A program made the translations under genes and the position numbers. Shown one piece after another: positions 51,948 through 62,223 of a DNA stretch of 64,000 nucleotides. The notes under the pieces were generated by a model. That model saw only the letters and a program-made list of their open reading frames with translations, did not search any database and was not told the origin of the DNA. Every line of letters starts with the position of its first letter. Within the stretch, counting starts at the first letter, position 1. The stretch comes from Lachancea thermotolerans CBS 6340 (taxonomy: Eukaryota > Ascomycota > Saccharomycetes > Saccharomycetales > Saccharomycetaceae): the NCBI RefSeq assembly GCF_000142805.1, contig NC_013081.1, forward strand, positions 186,001 to 250,000, written 5' to 3'.

Positions 51948-54656
51948 ATGCAAAGGCTCAATCAAAGTCTATCCAGCTTGTCGCTGGATCGGGACTCACC
52001 CTCACCAATCGGAGTTACAAGAAAGAACAAGAGACCCAATCGAGCTTTTCACTCTTTTGCAACTGATAGCTATGGTTTGCCAGACCCGCAAGCTAGTGCG
52101 CAAAACAATTTCCAGCCGTTAGCTGCTAGCAACTTGGGAAATATCAGTGGGAATCAGGCCTCAAATTTTAGAGTACCTTTTCCATCCCCCAGCCAGCGTG
52201 TCTCTTCTGGTGGACCTGCTGAATCAATTACCTCACATTATGTGCCAAAACAAAGGCTTGAAGATCAGCAGCGCTATTTGACGAGGTCGTTTGTAACCTC
52301 TCAGGACTCTGTCCCGCCATGTGTATCTACGCAATATTATTGCATAGATCAAGGTATTAGTGATCCTCGCAAGCTATGCCTGACAATGTACAATGTCCCC
52401 CGAAATGAACAGTTAAGGTCAGCTACGAAGTTGCCTGTTGGGGCTATCATACAACCTTTTGCTGCTTCCGTTCCAGATACAGCAATTGATATTATTGACG
52501 CCTCGCAACGCAATGGTCCGCTTCGTTGTAGGCGTTGCAGGTCATACTCCAACCCAAATTACTCATTTACTTTTGATTCGAAAGCGGTGTGCAATTTTTG
52601 CCAGGTAAGTACCCAGTTAAGTGAGGAACACTATGCTCCGCTCAATCCAAATGGGCTAAGAGCAGACATCAATGAGCGGCCCGACCTTACGAAAGGGACG
52701 GTCGAGTTTCTTGTCCCTGACACTTACAACACAGTCCCGGGCAAACCAAACATTCCACTTCACTATGTTTTTCTAGTTGACATTTCAACGCTCTCAAATG
52801 AAAATAAGAGCTCGCTGGCTATGGTTGAAGGTATAAGAACTTGTATTGAGCATATTTCTGCGAAACAACCCAATTGCAAGGTTGCTATTATGGCATTTGA
52901 CAAAGAAATTAGATTTTTCAACTTGAGACCTGAACTTAATCAAGCACAGGAATATATTATAAGCGATTTACAAGATGTTTTTGTTCCAATTTTCACTGGT
53001 TTGTTTGTTAGGCCCGAGGAGTCTATGCATGTCATACAAGATACCCTCTGCAAGATCACAGCCTACATTGAGGACGGAAAATTCTCGCACCATTTTGAAG
53101 CATGTTATGGCTCTGCCTTAAAGGCAGCACGTCTGGCGCTTGACACCGTTACTGGTGGTGCCGGTGGTAAAATTCTAGCTAGTCTCAGCTCTAAGCCAAC
53201 ACACGGAATCGGTAACTTAAGACTGAGGAACGAGGACGCTTTGAAAAAGACTTTGAAATGTGAAAATGAGGCATACGTCAAACTTGGGCAGGAATTGCTG
53301 AAGAACAACATATCATTGGACCTGTTTTGTACAGGGTCGGCATTCATGGATATGGTTTCTGTTGCACAACCTGTCAAGGTGACCTCCGGCATTTTGAAGT
53401 ATTACCCCGGGTTTCAACTGGACAAAGACGAGTTTACATTTGTCAATGATTTATTGCACAGCGTTGCGAATACTGTTGGTTATGCTGGCCAGCTTAAGGT
53501 CAGATGCTCTTCGGGCCTTTCTGTTTATAACTACTACTCCGAGTCCGTTGAAAATTCAGATCGCGAGCCTGTGATTCCTGTTTTGCACCAAGATACAACA
53601 GTCAACGTTCTTTTCAAATATGACGGGCGGTTACCGCCAGCAAAGGACGTGCACTTCCAGTGCGCTTTGTTGTACACTGACTTGAACGGCGCCAGAAAAG
53701 TGCGCTGCCTCAATGCTTCCGCAGCTGTCAGCGACAATATTCACGAAATATTCAAGTTCATCAACCAGGATGCGGTGGTAGGCATAGTGTTGCACGACAT
53801 GCTAACAACGCTTGATGACTGCAACTTTGTTCAAAAAAGGAAAACCATTGATGACAAGATCGTTGATGTACTTACTCAATACCGTGCTTTGGTTTCAAAA
53901 TCATCTTCTAGTCAGCTGGTGCTGCCTGACTCTCTAAAGACGTGGGCAGCATACTTGCTATCTTTTGAAAAATCAGAGCTGATGAAGAACAACAACAAAT
54001 CAGCCAACGGAAATTCCAGAGTTTACGATATGTTCAAATACTTGAACTTCACCCCCGCGCAGCTCGTATTCAAACTATACCCGCAAATTCTGCCGCTCCA
54101 TGAGTTGCTTCAAGAATCTGACTATACCTTCTACGACGAGAATGAGCTACTGCTGCAAGCAGCTCCTCTTGAGAACTTATGTGTCCGTGCTTCCCGCAGC
54201 GAGCTGGTCGATGGAGGGTGCTATCTGATTTTTGATGGCACTACTGCGTATCTGTGGTTTAACGAAAACACAAACACATATTTGCTACGCGATCTTCTTG
54301 ATGTCGACACTGATTCTGTGAAGCACAGCGAGATCGCTTTGATTGGCAATGCGATTCCCACCCTTGACTCCGGCATCAACCTTAAAGCGCGCAGCGTCCT
54401 GAGAAATTGGGCCCAAGTTTCAGGACGCAGTTATGTTCCTGTCTCTCCGCTGAGACCACACGTTGATGTCTACTATTCTCACACAATGGCAGCGCTTCTT
54501 GTTGAGGACAGATCGATAGAGATGATCGAAGCGTACGACGCCTACCTAGTGTCGCTGCACAAGCGCATAAATGAGAAGGTCAAGCGAGAAGACTACACCA
54601 AGGTCGGCAACCCGAAAGATCATGAGCATATTACGCAGAAGTTTATTCAGTTTTAG
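51948..54656 (+). CDS. SFB3: COPII cargo adaptor Sfb3/Lst1 (Sec24 family)
   Basis: The 902-residue protein matches S. cerevisiae Sfb3 (YHR098C, 929 aa), the Sec24 paralogue that packages the plasma-membrane ATPase Pma1 into ER vesicles. A disordered N-terminus (1-110) is followed by a zinc finger with two CxxC pairs (LRCRRCRSYSNP and VCNFCQ; about 190-215). Next come the Sec23/24 trunk (about 255-490, LHYVFLVDISTLSNENKSSL, VKVTSGILKYYPGF), the beta-sandwich, the helical domain (about 640-740) and the gelsolin-like domain (about 745-870). It acts as a dimer with Sec23 on ER exit sites. The gene lies between YPS7 and PAL, which merges the YHR098C and YDR348C-349C orders. Confidence 0.95.
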   Translation: MQRLNQSLSSLSLDRDSPSPIGVTRKNKRPNRAFHSFATDSYGLPDPQASAQNNFQPLAASNLGNISGNQASNFRVPFPSPSQRVSSGGPAESITSHYVPKQRLEDQQRYLTRSFVTSQDSVPPCVSTQYYCIDQGISDPRKLCLTMYNVPRNEQLRSATKLPVGAIIQPFAASVPDTAIDIIDASQRNGPLRCRRCRSYSNPNYSFTFDSKAVCNFCQVSTQLSEEHYAPLNPNGLRADINERPDLTKGTVEFLVPDTYNTVPGKPNIPLHYVFLVDISTLSNENKSSLAMVEGIRTCIEHISAKQPNCKVAIMAFDKEIRFFNLRPELNQAQEYIISDLQDVFVPIFTGLFVRPEESMHVIQDTLCKITAYIEDGKFSHHFEACYGSALKAARLALDTVTGGAGGKILASLSSKPTHGIGNLRLRNEDALKKTLKCENEAYVKLGQELLKNNISLDLFCTGSAFMDMVSVAQPVKVTSGILKYYPGFQLDKDEFTFVNDLLHSVANTVGYAGQLKVRCSSGLSVYNYYSESVENSDREPVIPVLHQDTTVNVLFKYDGRLPPAKDVHFQCALLYTDLNGARKVRCLNASAAVSDNIHEIFKFINQDAVVGIVLHDMLTTLDDCNFVQKRKTIDDKIVDVLTQYRALVSKSSSSQLVLPDSLKTWAAYLLSFEKSELMKNNNKSANGNSRVYDMFKYLNFTPAQLVFKLYPQILPLHELLQESDYTFYDENELLLQAAPLENLCVRASRSELVDGGCYLIFDGTTAYLWFNENTNTYLLRDLLDVDTDSVKHSEIALIGNAIPTLDSGINLKARSVLRNWAQVSGRSYVPVSPLRPHVDVYYSHTMAALLVEDRSIEMIEAYDAYLVSLHKRINEKVKREDYTKVGNPKDHEHITQKFIQF

Positions 54657-55006
54657 GAACGCCGCCTGCCTCGACGCACGTCGCCCTCACACCAGCGATA
54701 GCCGTTTCTCACTTCGCCTAATAATAGATATGGTCCGTTTATAGTGATTATGGTCTAGGCAACAGGCAAATTTTTAACGTAATAACTGTTCGCTACTCAA
54801 AGTCGCCAGTCGAGTGAGTATTTCATTTACCTGCGCATCCTCGAGAACTTCAGGGTCTTAACGGAGCTTCTAAGTAAAGTAACTGGTCCAGGGAGCCTCG
54901 ATATCAGTTGGCTAGGATCATCCCACGCACTGGAATCGGACGTATCTTACCTTGCCCTTAAGAGAGTACATTAGGCGCCGATAACAAATACAGAAAAAAG
55001 ATCGAG
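54657..55006. other. Intergenic region SFB3-PAL
   Basis: A 350-base stretch with the SFB3 terminator and the PAL promoter. No gene, tRNA or convincing motif is seen. Confidence 0.5.
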
Positions 55007-56844
55007 ATGATGCGAAGATCAAATAGTGAAAAGAGCAGCGCGCGGCGCATGTCCTCGAATAACCCGTTCCGTAATGCGTCTGTGGAGTCAGAGGCCAGCC
55101 AGTATCAGTCGGATAAAGACTTCCAAGAGTGGGTATCGTCCAACACGATATACCACCCTTCAGGATCAAGGCCCAAGAACTCCTCAATGCTGAGTCTCAC
55201 GGAAAGTATTGAAGAGGAACCACACCGTATGGCGTCACCATCGGCGTCACTCCCCAGGGAACCTTACAGGTAAGTTGAAGACTATATTTATGGGGTTTGC
55301 TAGCTGAAGACCGAAAATTGTGAGAATTGTTACCCGGCTAGACTCCATGCAAATTCTTATTATCAATCCTGTTGCCCTGTGAAAGTTGATAGGGGCTGGA
55401 ACTTTACTATGGCGTATTCGTCGCAGCATTATGCTTCAGTTGCGTGAAACGCCATAGCAATACAAATAGGGCAGCAGGGATTTAACAAGAAGCGCATAAA
55501 CCTTGGCCTCGCTTAGTACAGGTCCATACCTCATACTTCGTACTTGGTTCATTCATTACCTCAATCAAGGCTTCATCCAAGGCGACCCCCAAAAGTGATC
55601 AGATATACTAACATCTATTGCGTTGTTTTGGCTACAGTATGACTCCTCCACCTCGCCCAGCATCTAACAACCCCTTTTTGGACGATATGAGTCCACAGTC
55701 GGGATCCGAAAGCCCAGAGGAAGACTATTCCCCACCCCAACCCACGAACGGCAATGGAGGCGGCGCGGGTTCCGCATACCCAACAGCTCAAGAAGAAAAG
55801 AACAGGTTGAGGAGGAGATACATTGAACAGCCTTCGATCTCGGATCCTGTTGTTGACGATTTGCCTCCCTCATATGACGAGGTCGCCGCAGTGTCGAAGA
55901 AGCCTGCAGCGCCATACCCAAGAGAAAAATCTTCTTCACGGTACGCCTCATCTTCGACGCGGTCCAGTGACCGGAGAGAGTCTTCCGAGAGGTCTGCACA
56001 CCGTCGTCACCGCGACGGCAGCGAGCGCACACACCATTCTAGCAGCCGCCGCCATCGTGAGGCCGGAACCCACAGCTCTGACCGTCGCAAGTCATCTAAG
56101 GACAAAAAGTCTTCATCCTCGTCAAAACCACTGGCCAAGAATGTCGACACGATTGACAAGCTTGATGTGACCGGGCTGTTCGGTGGTGCTTTCCATCACG
56201 ATGGGCCTTTTGACGCGTGCACTCCCCACCGTAACAGGAATACCAAAGTTGCCCCTGTCATGGCGTTCCCAGCGGACGGTCCAAACTCTTCTATAGCCGG
56301 TGCTGCTAACAGCAAATCTCCCATGAAGGAAGTCTTTGGCCAGGAGGCCAACGACGATGACGACGCCTATCTGTACGGCAACAAAATTTACAGTAGGGGC
56401 AATAACTCTTCGACCAATACTATTGGCGCAATAAAGCCTAACATGAACGGCGTGACCCAATTTGATGTCAAAGCTAAGAACCTTGTACATGGCCCTACCA
56501 CAGTTGGATTGGGGTCAACAACTTTTCTGGATGGTGCTCCCGCTACTGGTGCCGCCAACAGCAACAATAGGCTTCACCCCCAGCACCTCTCAAGCTCCCA
56601 AATGAAGAAAGTCCCATCTCAAAAGTCTGGGAATGGCGATTACGCAGCTTCAGGGGACGTTTACAGGCGAGAGCCCCTCAAACTTGCCAAAACTCACTCT
56701 GGGCATCTTGAAAACGATGAAGACAGCCCAGATGAAGACGTTTACCTGAGCACTCGCTTTGATCCTTCAGCCAAGAAGTCCTCGACGTCTGGAAACAAAT
56801 TCATGAGAAGAGTGAAAAGTTTGAAAGTCGGGAGGAAAAGTTGA
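55007..56844 (+). CDS. PAL1: Endocytic coat-associated protein Pal1/Pal2, two exons
   Basis: Exons at 55007-55269 and 55638-56844 give 489 residues, the single pre-WGD counterpart of S. cerevisiae Pal1 (YDR348C, 499 aa) and Pal2 (YHR097C). Pal1-family proteins sit at early endocytic sites. Two NPF motifs (SSNNPFRN, about residue 17; ASNNPFLD, about 97) are ligands for EH domains such as those of Ede1. Between and after them the protein is Ser/Arg/His-rich and disordered (about 175-245). The conserved Pal1 core follows at about 250-290 (DTIDKLDVTGLFGGAFHHDG, FDACTPHRN), with further conserved pieces such as GPTTVGLGSTTFLDGAPA. S. cerevisiae YHR097C also has an intron near its start, which supports this gene model. 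Confidence 0.9.
55270..55637 (+). other. 368-nt intron in the PAL gene
   Basis: Phase-2 intron with 5' site GTAAGT, perfect branch site TACTAAC (55606-55612) and 3' site GCTACAG, 26 bases after the branch A. The joined codon AG-T (Ser) runs straight into MTPPPRPASNNPF. It is much longer than the other two introns here. Confidence 0.9.
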
Positions 56845-57195
56845 TCGCGAGAAACTCTTAATTTTGAAAATAGGACACGCCCGATGGCAGCACCTGTTGC
56901 CTAAGTGGCAGACAAAGCGTCAACATATTTGCTTCAGGAAGGTCAGCACAAGTTTGCCGTTCATGTGGACCGTGAGCGGCTTACATAAAATAGACACGAA
57001 GAACTGTTCAGTGAAACTAGTTCGAAATCGCCGTCTGCCTTCTCCAGATCCCTGTATCTCGCCAGAGTTTTCCTATGACAGCGGGTTATTAAAATTTTAC
57101 GAGAGTACAACAATCTCACAATCTTTTGAAGCATCGTAAATTTTGTCTGATTTTAAATCTTTTATATATACAGGAAATGAAGGTTGTAAAAAGAC
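56845..57195. other. Convergent 3' region PAL-MRP1
   Basis: This 351-base region separates two convergent stop codons. An open frame of 91 codons at 56864-57139 shows no protein features. TTTTATATATACAGG at about 57160-57174 may act in 3' end formation. Nothing else is seen. Confidence 0.5.
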
Positions 57196-58116
57196 TCAGG
57201 ACAGCTGGTAGTTAGGCGCCCGCGTAGGGAGCCGTTGCTCAACAACATTCCACTCTATCGATTCCCACACCCTCTCTAAATACAGATCTTTGCCAAAAAC
57301 GCCGTAGTCTGTAATCCACGCTTTGGGCGACGCGTCTATGGCCAGCAAAGGAACATAAGTAATATCTCTGTAGGACTCGGTTTCCCTGGCCTCCTCAACG
57401 GACTTCATCTGAAATGGGTTCGAACTTGGGGTTTCTTCCACTGTTTGTAGCTTGGAAAGTTGCTTTTTCAGATCGCTCATGTGCCCGACTCTGTTGAAGT
57501 TGAAAGGGGACCCAGCGTTGTAGGTATTTAGGACGTAGAGCCAGTCAAATTCAACAGTCCCCGAGATCACGCTTTCATGATGCATACTTTGCACCTTTCT
57601 AGCAACAAGCCATGTGAACCCGTCGCCTGAGATGGCCCTGTTGGAGTTCAAGAGCAGCGACCTGAACTCCACCAGCGAGCCAAAAGAAGAGGCTAATGCC
57701 GCGCTCAACTTTTCATTTCCGTTGTCCCGAGGGTCGTTGGAAAACTTGAGCTCCAAGCTCGGCGTAGCTAGCAAAGACTGAGGCCCAGGTTTTTCTGTGA
57801 CGCTAGGCAGATCATTGGCACGCAGGCAAGACAAGGCAAACCTGAGATTGTAAAGCATAGATGCATTGTTGAATATGTCGCGTTTGGAAGCAGACTTCGC
57901 ATTCTCGTAAACTATGTTTTCCAGAGGCTTCTCCTCCGATTGCCCCATGTATTTGTTCAGGTTTTCGGTGTAGAAGTCGGCCCTGTCGAACCACGCCGTC
58001 TGGAGGCCCTTTTCGGAAAACAGCCCTCTCACCCCCTTTCCACGGGCCAGGTGCTCCAAAGAGGGTGCTATATAGCTCCTGGCAAGAGTCCTAGGAACCA
58101 AGCTGTATCTGAGCAT
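57196..58116 (-). CDS. MRP1: Mitochondrial small-subunit ribosomal protein Mrp1 (mS43)
   Basis: The 306-residue protein matches S. cerevisiae Mrp1 (YDR347W, 321 aa). It has a mitochondrial presequence (MLRYSLVPRTLARSYIAPSL) and the iron/manganese superoxide-dismutase-like fold typical of mS42/mS43 proteins: KRDIFNNASMLYNLRFALSC (helical part), AALASSFGSLVEFRSLLLNS, FTWLVARKV and a C-terminal WITDYGVFGKDLYLERVWES. The usual metal ligands of a working SOD are not all present, as expected for the ribosomal paralogue. It lies between PAL and SVF1 in conserved order and strand. Confidence 0.92.
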   Translation of the reverse strand: MLRYSLVPRTLARSYIAPSLEHLARGKGVRGLFSEKGLQTAWFDRADFYTENLNKYMGQSEEKPLENIVYENAKSASKRDIFNNASMLYNLRFALSCLRANDLPSVTEKPGPQSLLATPSLELKFSNDPRDNGNEKLSAALASSFGSLVEFRSLLLNSNRAISGDGFTWLVARKVQSMHHESVISGTVEFDWLYVLNTYNAGSPFNFNRVGHMSDLKKQLSKLQTVEETPSSNPFQMKSVEEARETESYRDITYVPLLAIDASPKAWITDYGVFGKDLYLERVWESIEWNVVEQRLPTRAPNYQLS

Positions 58117-58899
58117 TGCTCTATATTCTGTTCGATTTACCTGTGCACGAGGCAGCTGGAAACATAAAATTTTTCGTCACTACTGTCAAAGTATCGTCTT
58201 GCAATTTCAATGTCAAAGACAGATTCAGCAAGACAACAACGCGTAGACAAGAACTTCTTTCCAGACTCGGGCTGACAACGCAGCTTCCGCCAGTAGCCGC
58301 TCTTCTATTTCTGTCGTACTAAGGTGGTAGAGAGGAATCGCGTGATGCTATCCATCCGTTATGATCTCTTTCTCTTCCAGACTCTCCAACAATTCCGCGA
58401 TAGTTTAGTGGCTAGAATTCGAGCTTGTCGCGCTCGGGACCGGGGTTCGATTCCCCGTCGCGGAGAATTTTTTGAAGACTGTACAAATCTCGGTCATTAT
58501 GTACGCTCCGACTCTGCATCTCCGCTTAACGTCAGGGAGCTTGGCCCATCAAATCGCTTAACAGAGGCGAAACAAGAGCGCGCAGACATATCAGTGGCAT
58601 GCGTTTATCACGTGCCGTAAGGGTCCTCGAACAAGGGGCGTTTTCGATGCTCCAAAAGAAGAAAATGCCATTTCACTTAAACGCAGTGCATTGGCCCATC
58701 TTCCTCTTCTTGGTAGCCCTTGTTTATGTGCATATCCATCCGCCTGTTTGTGGGTTTTGTGCTTTCATGCTTTCGTGACAAGTAGCCCTAAACGACGAGT
58801 ACGCTTCTTGAAAATTAGTTTGTAAAAGAGCCGGCCATCATCTCCTTCTCCCAACAAGATCCGGTCGCAATCAAGAAGCTGCGATCGATCGAAACTACA
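58117..58899. other. Divergent region MRP1-SVF1 with tRNA-Asp
   Basis: About 780 bases hold the MRP1 promoter, a tRNA-Asp gene (58394-58465) and the SVF1 promoter. A CACGTG E-box lies at 58611-58616 (ATCACGTGCC). No LTR remnant is evident near the tRNA. Confidence 0.55.
58394..58465 (+). tRNA. tRNA-Asp(GTC)
   Basis: A 72-nt cloverleaf: acceptor TCCGCGA/TCGCGGA fully paired, anticodon stem CGAGC/GCTCG with loop TTGTCGC (anticodon GTC), T-arm CGGGG-TTCGATT-CCCCG, discriminator G. A six-T terminator follows within four bases. It resembles S. cerevisiae tRNA-Asp with changes in the anticodon stem. Confidence 0.95.
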
Positions 58900-60144
58900 A
58901 TGCTTAAGTGGATTCAAGGCGGTATTTCTGCCGTGACCGGTATTGCGGAACCAGAGTATGGTAAGGATTTCATCCACCCAGTGACCGGGCAGGTGAAGGA
59001 CAAACAGCCCTTCCATGTTGCCGAGAGAGAAGACTTCCATTGGCTGAGCCCTACTCACACCAATGTGGAGACCATGACTTTCTACTTTACTGACCTGAAG
59101 CAGGGCTACATAGGCTTTGCTCAGGTCATTCACTCCAACGTCGTGGGCATCCACACGACGGCGCAATTCACGTTCAGACTGTACAATGTCAAGGAGCCAA
59201 AACTGAACGTGTGGACCTCGACGAAGCTGGCGAACTTCAGAATTGACGGTCCTAACTTCTACGCTGACGACCTGTCTATTGAGATGAACGAGGCCGGCTC
59301 GCAGGTGAGATTCCAGTCATCCGTCAACCCCGCCAGCGTAGTCGACTTGACGTTCGAGCGTGCGGTTCCTGGTGTCAAGGTTGGTGCTAACGGCACAACC
59401 TACTACGGCGATAACCTAGAGCAACCCTGGGGCAGCATGAGACACGTTTTTTGGCCCAGAAACTTCTGTCATGGTACGTTGAAAGTCAAGCCTGAGTTGG
59501 ACAGCGAATCCGACACTGAGGCTGAAAAGGAGGTGCCTGTGCAAGAAATCGTATTTGAAAAGGGAGCGCCCGTCTTTTCAATGTTCGTTATGGCGCTACA
59601 GGGCATGAAGCCTCACCACGCCGCGAAGGCCTGGAACTTTCTGAATTTCCAATCGGAGACCCACAGCGCGGTTCTCATGGAGTTCACCACGCCTAAGTCG
59701 TACGCAAACACAAAGATCTGCGTCGGGATACTTTGTGATAAGAAAGATATCATAGCTGTCACCATAGACAACAACTTCGAGCACTTGGACACCAAGATTG
59801 ACTCTGTGGGGTGGCCAGTTCCTCATAAGATAGACGTTTCTTTCAAGGGCGTAAAATCTGATGTGAGTGATGAAGAGGTCGCAACCGCGTCGCCAGTGAC
59901 AGCTCTTGCTTCGGGACCTCTGGAGCAGCTGGTCGAAAGGGTCGATGTCATGAGCGAGATCCCAAGTTTTGTGAAGAATATTGTGTCGGGCGTGGCGGGC
60001 ACGAAGCCTTACATCTACCAATATGCTAACGATTTCAGCCTACGCGTCGATGACGCGGCCCCAGTTTCTGGAACGGGCTGGTGCGAGATCACTTTTATTT
60101 CAGAGGCCGAAGAGGTCACTGAAGAGTCTTACAGCGAGACTTAG
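58900..60144 (+). CDS. SVF1: Survival factor Svf1
   Basis: The 414-residue protein matches S. cerevisiae Svf1 (YDR346C, 481 aa), a lipocalin-like protein of cytosol and Golgi/ER contact that supports survival under oxidative stress and affects sphingolipid (ceramide) traffic. The N-terminal amphipathic helix MLKWIQGGISAVTG, known in the family to bind membranes, is present. Two lipocalin-like halves follow: TMTFYFTDLKQGYIGFAQVI and VWTSTKLANFRIDGPNFYAD (first); GSMRHVFWPRNFCHGTLKV, then FSMFVMALQGMKPHHAAKAW and SAVLMEFTTPKSYANTKICV (second). The C-terminus SYSET is acidic. The gene is divergent from MRP1 and upstream of the hexose transporter, the order seen in YDR347W-YDR346C-YDR345C. Confidence 0.94.
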   Translation: MLKWIQGGISAVTGIAEPEYGKDFIHPVTGQVKDKQPFHVAEREDFHWLSPTHTNVETMTFYFTDLKQGYIGFAQVIHSNVVGIHTTAQFTFRLYNVKEPKLNVWTSTKLANFRIDGPNFYADDLSIEMNEAGSQVRFQSSVNPASVVDLTFERAVPGVKVGANGTTYYGDNLEQPWGSMRHVFWPRNFCHGTLKVKPELDSESDTEAEKEVPVQEIVFEKGAPVFSMFVMALQGMKPHHAAKAWNFLNFQSETHSAVLMEFTTPKSYANTKICVGILCDKKDIIAVTIDNNFEHLDTKIDSVGWPVPHKIDVSFKGVKSDVSDEEVATASPVTALASGPLEQLVERVDVMSEIPSFVKNIVSGVAGTKPYIYQYANDFSLRVDDAAPVSGTGWCEITFISEAEEVTEESYSET

Positions 60145-61455
60145 GCGCTACATGGAACGATTTTGTCTTGCCGCCGATATGGCGTGGCTAATATATGCTA
60201 ATAGATTTTACAACAGTTAATAATTTTGTAAGTTACGAGTTGTTTAGCGAAATGAATGTGTATTGTTTTGTTAAGCATGTCTATTATAGATGTTCAGGTA
60301 GACAATATAATCATAAAATTCACTGCTAGAAAAAGGCTGTAGTAAACATAGAAAAAGATGAAGTTCGCCAGGACCGGGGATTCCGAAGCTCATAACTGTT
60401 AAGCTAAACTTGCCGACGGTGCGGAGAAGGTCTTACTTGCCCTTAGCTCAAGTTCAGCTATCGGTATCCTTTCCGTATATCGTGATATCCACCGTACCGC
60501 CCACAGCCGACAGTTATGCTAATTGGTGAGGCAACAGCAATGTCTTGCTTGTACCCTGTGCAGCATTCTTGCCCCTAACCCAGAACAACTAGTATAAGGT
60601 TTCTTGACTGCTGGCCAAGTAGCGTCAGGATAACGAGTCCCACGCACAAACAAGGCTTGTTCGCAACGCCCCGATGCTTACCCGCCCAAGAACCCTGGCA
60701 GCCTGAAACAAAGGCTTAAATACAGACACGTCTCCCAAGGGTCTCCCCTCCGCATGCGGCTACGGCGCGAGGGTTACGACTACAGGGCGCCTCGATTCCG
60801 CTTGATCAAGCCTGACGACTTGGACAAGAGCATGGACAAGAATGTAGCATACTCCAGAAAACCCACGTGACTCGGGCTATAGAACACCAGCGTATAATTA
60901 CCCGCACGTGGAAACGGGCAAAGGCCGCCGTGCGCCGTCACATCACCAATGCGTCGTTGGCTTCAGCTAGTCGCCCAGGCTAGGGCACGCCAGCTGCAAT
61001 TGTTGGGAAGGGATTTGCCTGCCATAGCACCGGCACGAGAGCGTTGAAGACCCTGTACGTATATCGTGAGTTTGAATATCCTCTAAACGAGTTCCTACGC
61101 TAGCATGCAGGGAGAAACACACCCTAGTAGCTCCGTGGGCGGGTCGTGATGCCATTCTGCAAATCTTTGTCACCACGAGAGTGAGTTCAGAAGTGAGTCG
61201 TGGAGATAGGCATTGAGTCTATACCACCAAAACAGGCAGACATGTTCACCCCACGCTTGCGTGTACCAGGTTTGCCATTATAAACGTGAAGATAGCTCAC
61301 CCCACGAAACGTCACTGACTTATGCATCTCACACAGTGTACGACGCATGTCTTTGCTCTCCATGTTGAATTGGTCCGGGATCGCCGCACTAATTACGGTG
61401 GACCTAAGACTCCGCAATTTGTTTATCCGCAGTTGATTATGCGCCGGCACCGGAC

Positions 61456-61840
61456 CGGAAAAACTAAAAAATTTTCACCTAGAGACGTGCCCAAAAAAGT
61501 AAAGGTTTTTCCGGCTGCCAAGGGTCCTGGCGATGGGTGCTGGAAGTGCAGCGCTGGGCGCTGGGCGCTGGGTGCTGCTCCGAGCTGGATGGCTGGTGTT
61601 AAACTGCCCCATCCTTCCCCGCCGGGTATCTGCAGTAGACCGCGACCCTACGGATGCACATCCGGGGCGCCTTTTAGGCGGGGAATCGCTATCTCTCTGA
61701 TGACGCTACGGAGATACACGTGTTGCGGAAGCGCGTAGCGGAATACCTAAGGCGCAGTGTGTTGTGTTTTCGATTTCTTTCTCCGGCTGCGGTAAAAAGT
61801 TCTTCCGGAGTGTACGGGGTTTTCTGTGCGGGCCGGAAAA
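61456..61840. promoter_or_regulatory. Cluster of Rgt1-type CGGANNA sites
   Basis: Five matches to CGGANNA or its complement TNNTCCG: 61456-61462 (CGGAAAA), 61507-61513 (TTTTCCG), 61779-61785 (TTCTCCG), 61801-61807 (TCTTCCG) and 61834-61840 (CGGAAAA). Rgt1 binds clustered copies of this motif to repress HXT genes without glucose in S. cerevisiae. They lie about 385-770 bases upstream of the transporter start. Confidence 0.65.
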
Positions 61841-62084
61841 ACTTTTCTCCATACGTCATACCGCGGGCAAAGAAAAAAATGGTCGCTGTGTTAGCAATGC
61901 GCTCCAACAGTGCGACAGGAAGCGCAGCTTGCAAAGAGCAACTGCGCAGGAGGGCACGGAATGGAGCGGAGCAGAGCAGGGCAGAAGCAGTGGTCTGAGA
62001 AGATTGTAAGGTGCCCACAGAAGCAGGCGAAAAAGCACCGGGGTAGAAGTTCAAAAAAAAAAAATTGCGGGTGGAGGAGAAAGG

Positions 62085-62097
62085 TATATAAGTGGGG
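62085..62097 (+). promoter_or_regulatory. TATA box overlapping a Mig1-like site
   Basis: TATATAAG (62085-62092) runs directly into GTGGGG (62092-62097), which with its A/T-rich 5' side fits the Mig1 glucose-repressor consensus. The element is 127-139 bases upstream of the transporter ATG. A poly-A tract at 62053-62064 lies just before it and should exclude nucleosomes. Confidence 0.5.
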
Positions 62098-62223
62098 ATG
62101 TAATTCCCCACTAGAATTGTTGGTCGGGTCTCTTCGATAACCAAGATCTGACTGAGATTCACTAAGGACTCACTCGAACTCCACAGGTTTTTCTTCAGAA
62201 CTGGTCTTAATAATACACAGCAA

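Larger units (their letters stand above)
60145..62223. other. Long promoter region of the hexose transporter gene
   Basis: About 2.1 kb without a credible gene, typical of glucose-regulated HXT promoters. It holds a cluster of five Rgt1-type sites (61456-61840), a 12-base poly-A tract (62053-62064), a TATA box and a Mig1-like site. Open frames inside, up to 202 codons on the minus strand at 61689-62297, are low-complexity and overlap the start of the transporter. I see no tRNA or repeat. Confidence 0.55.
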
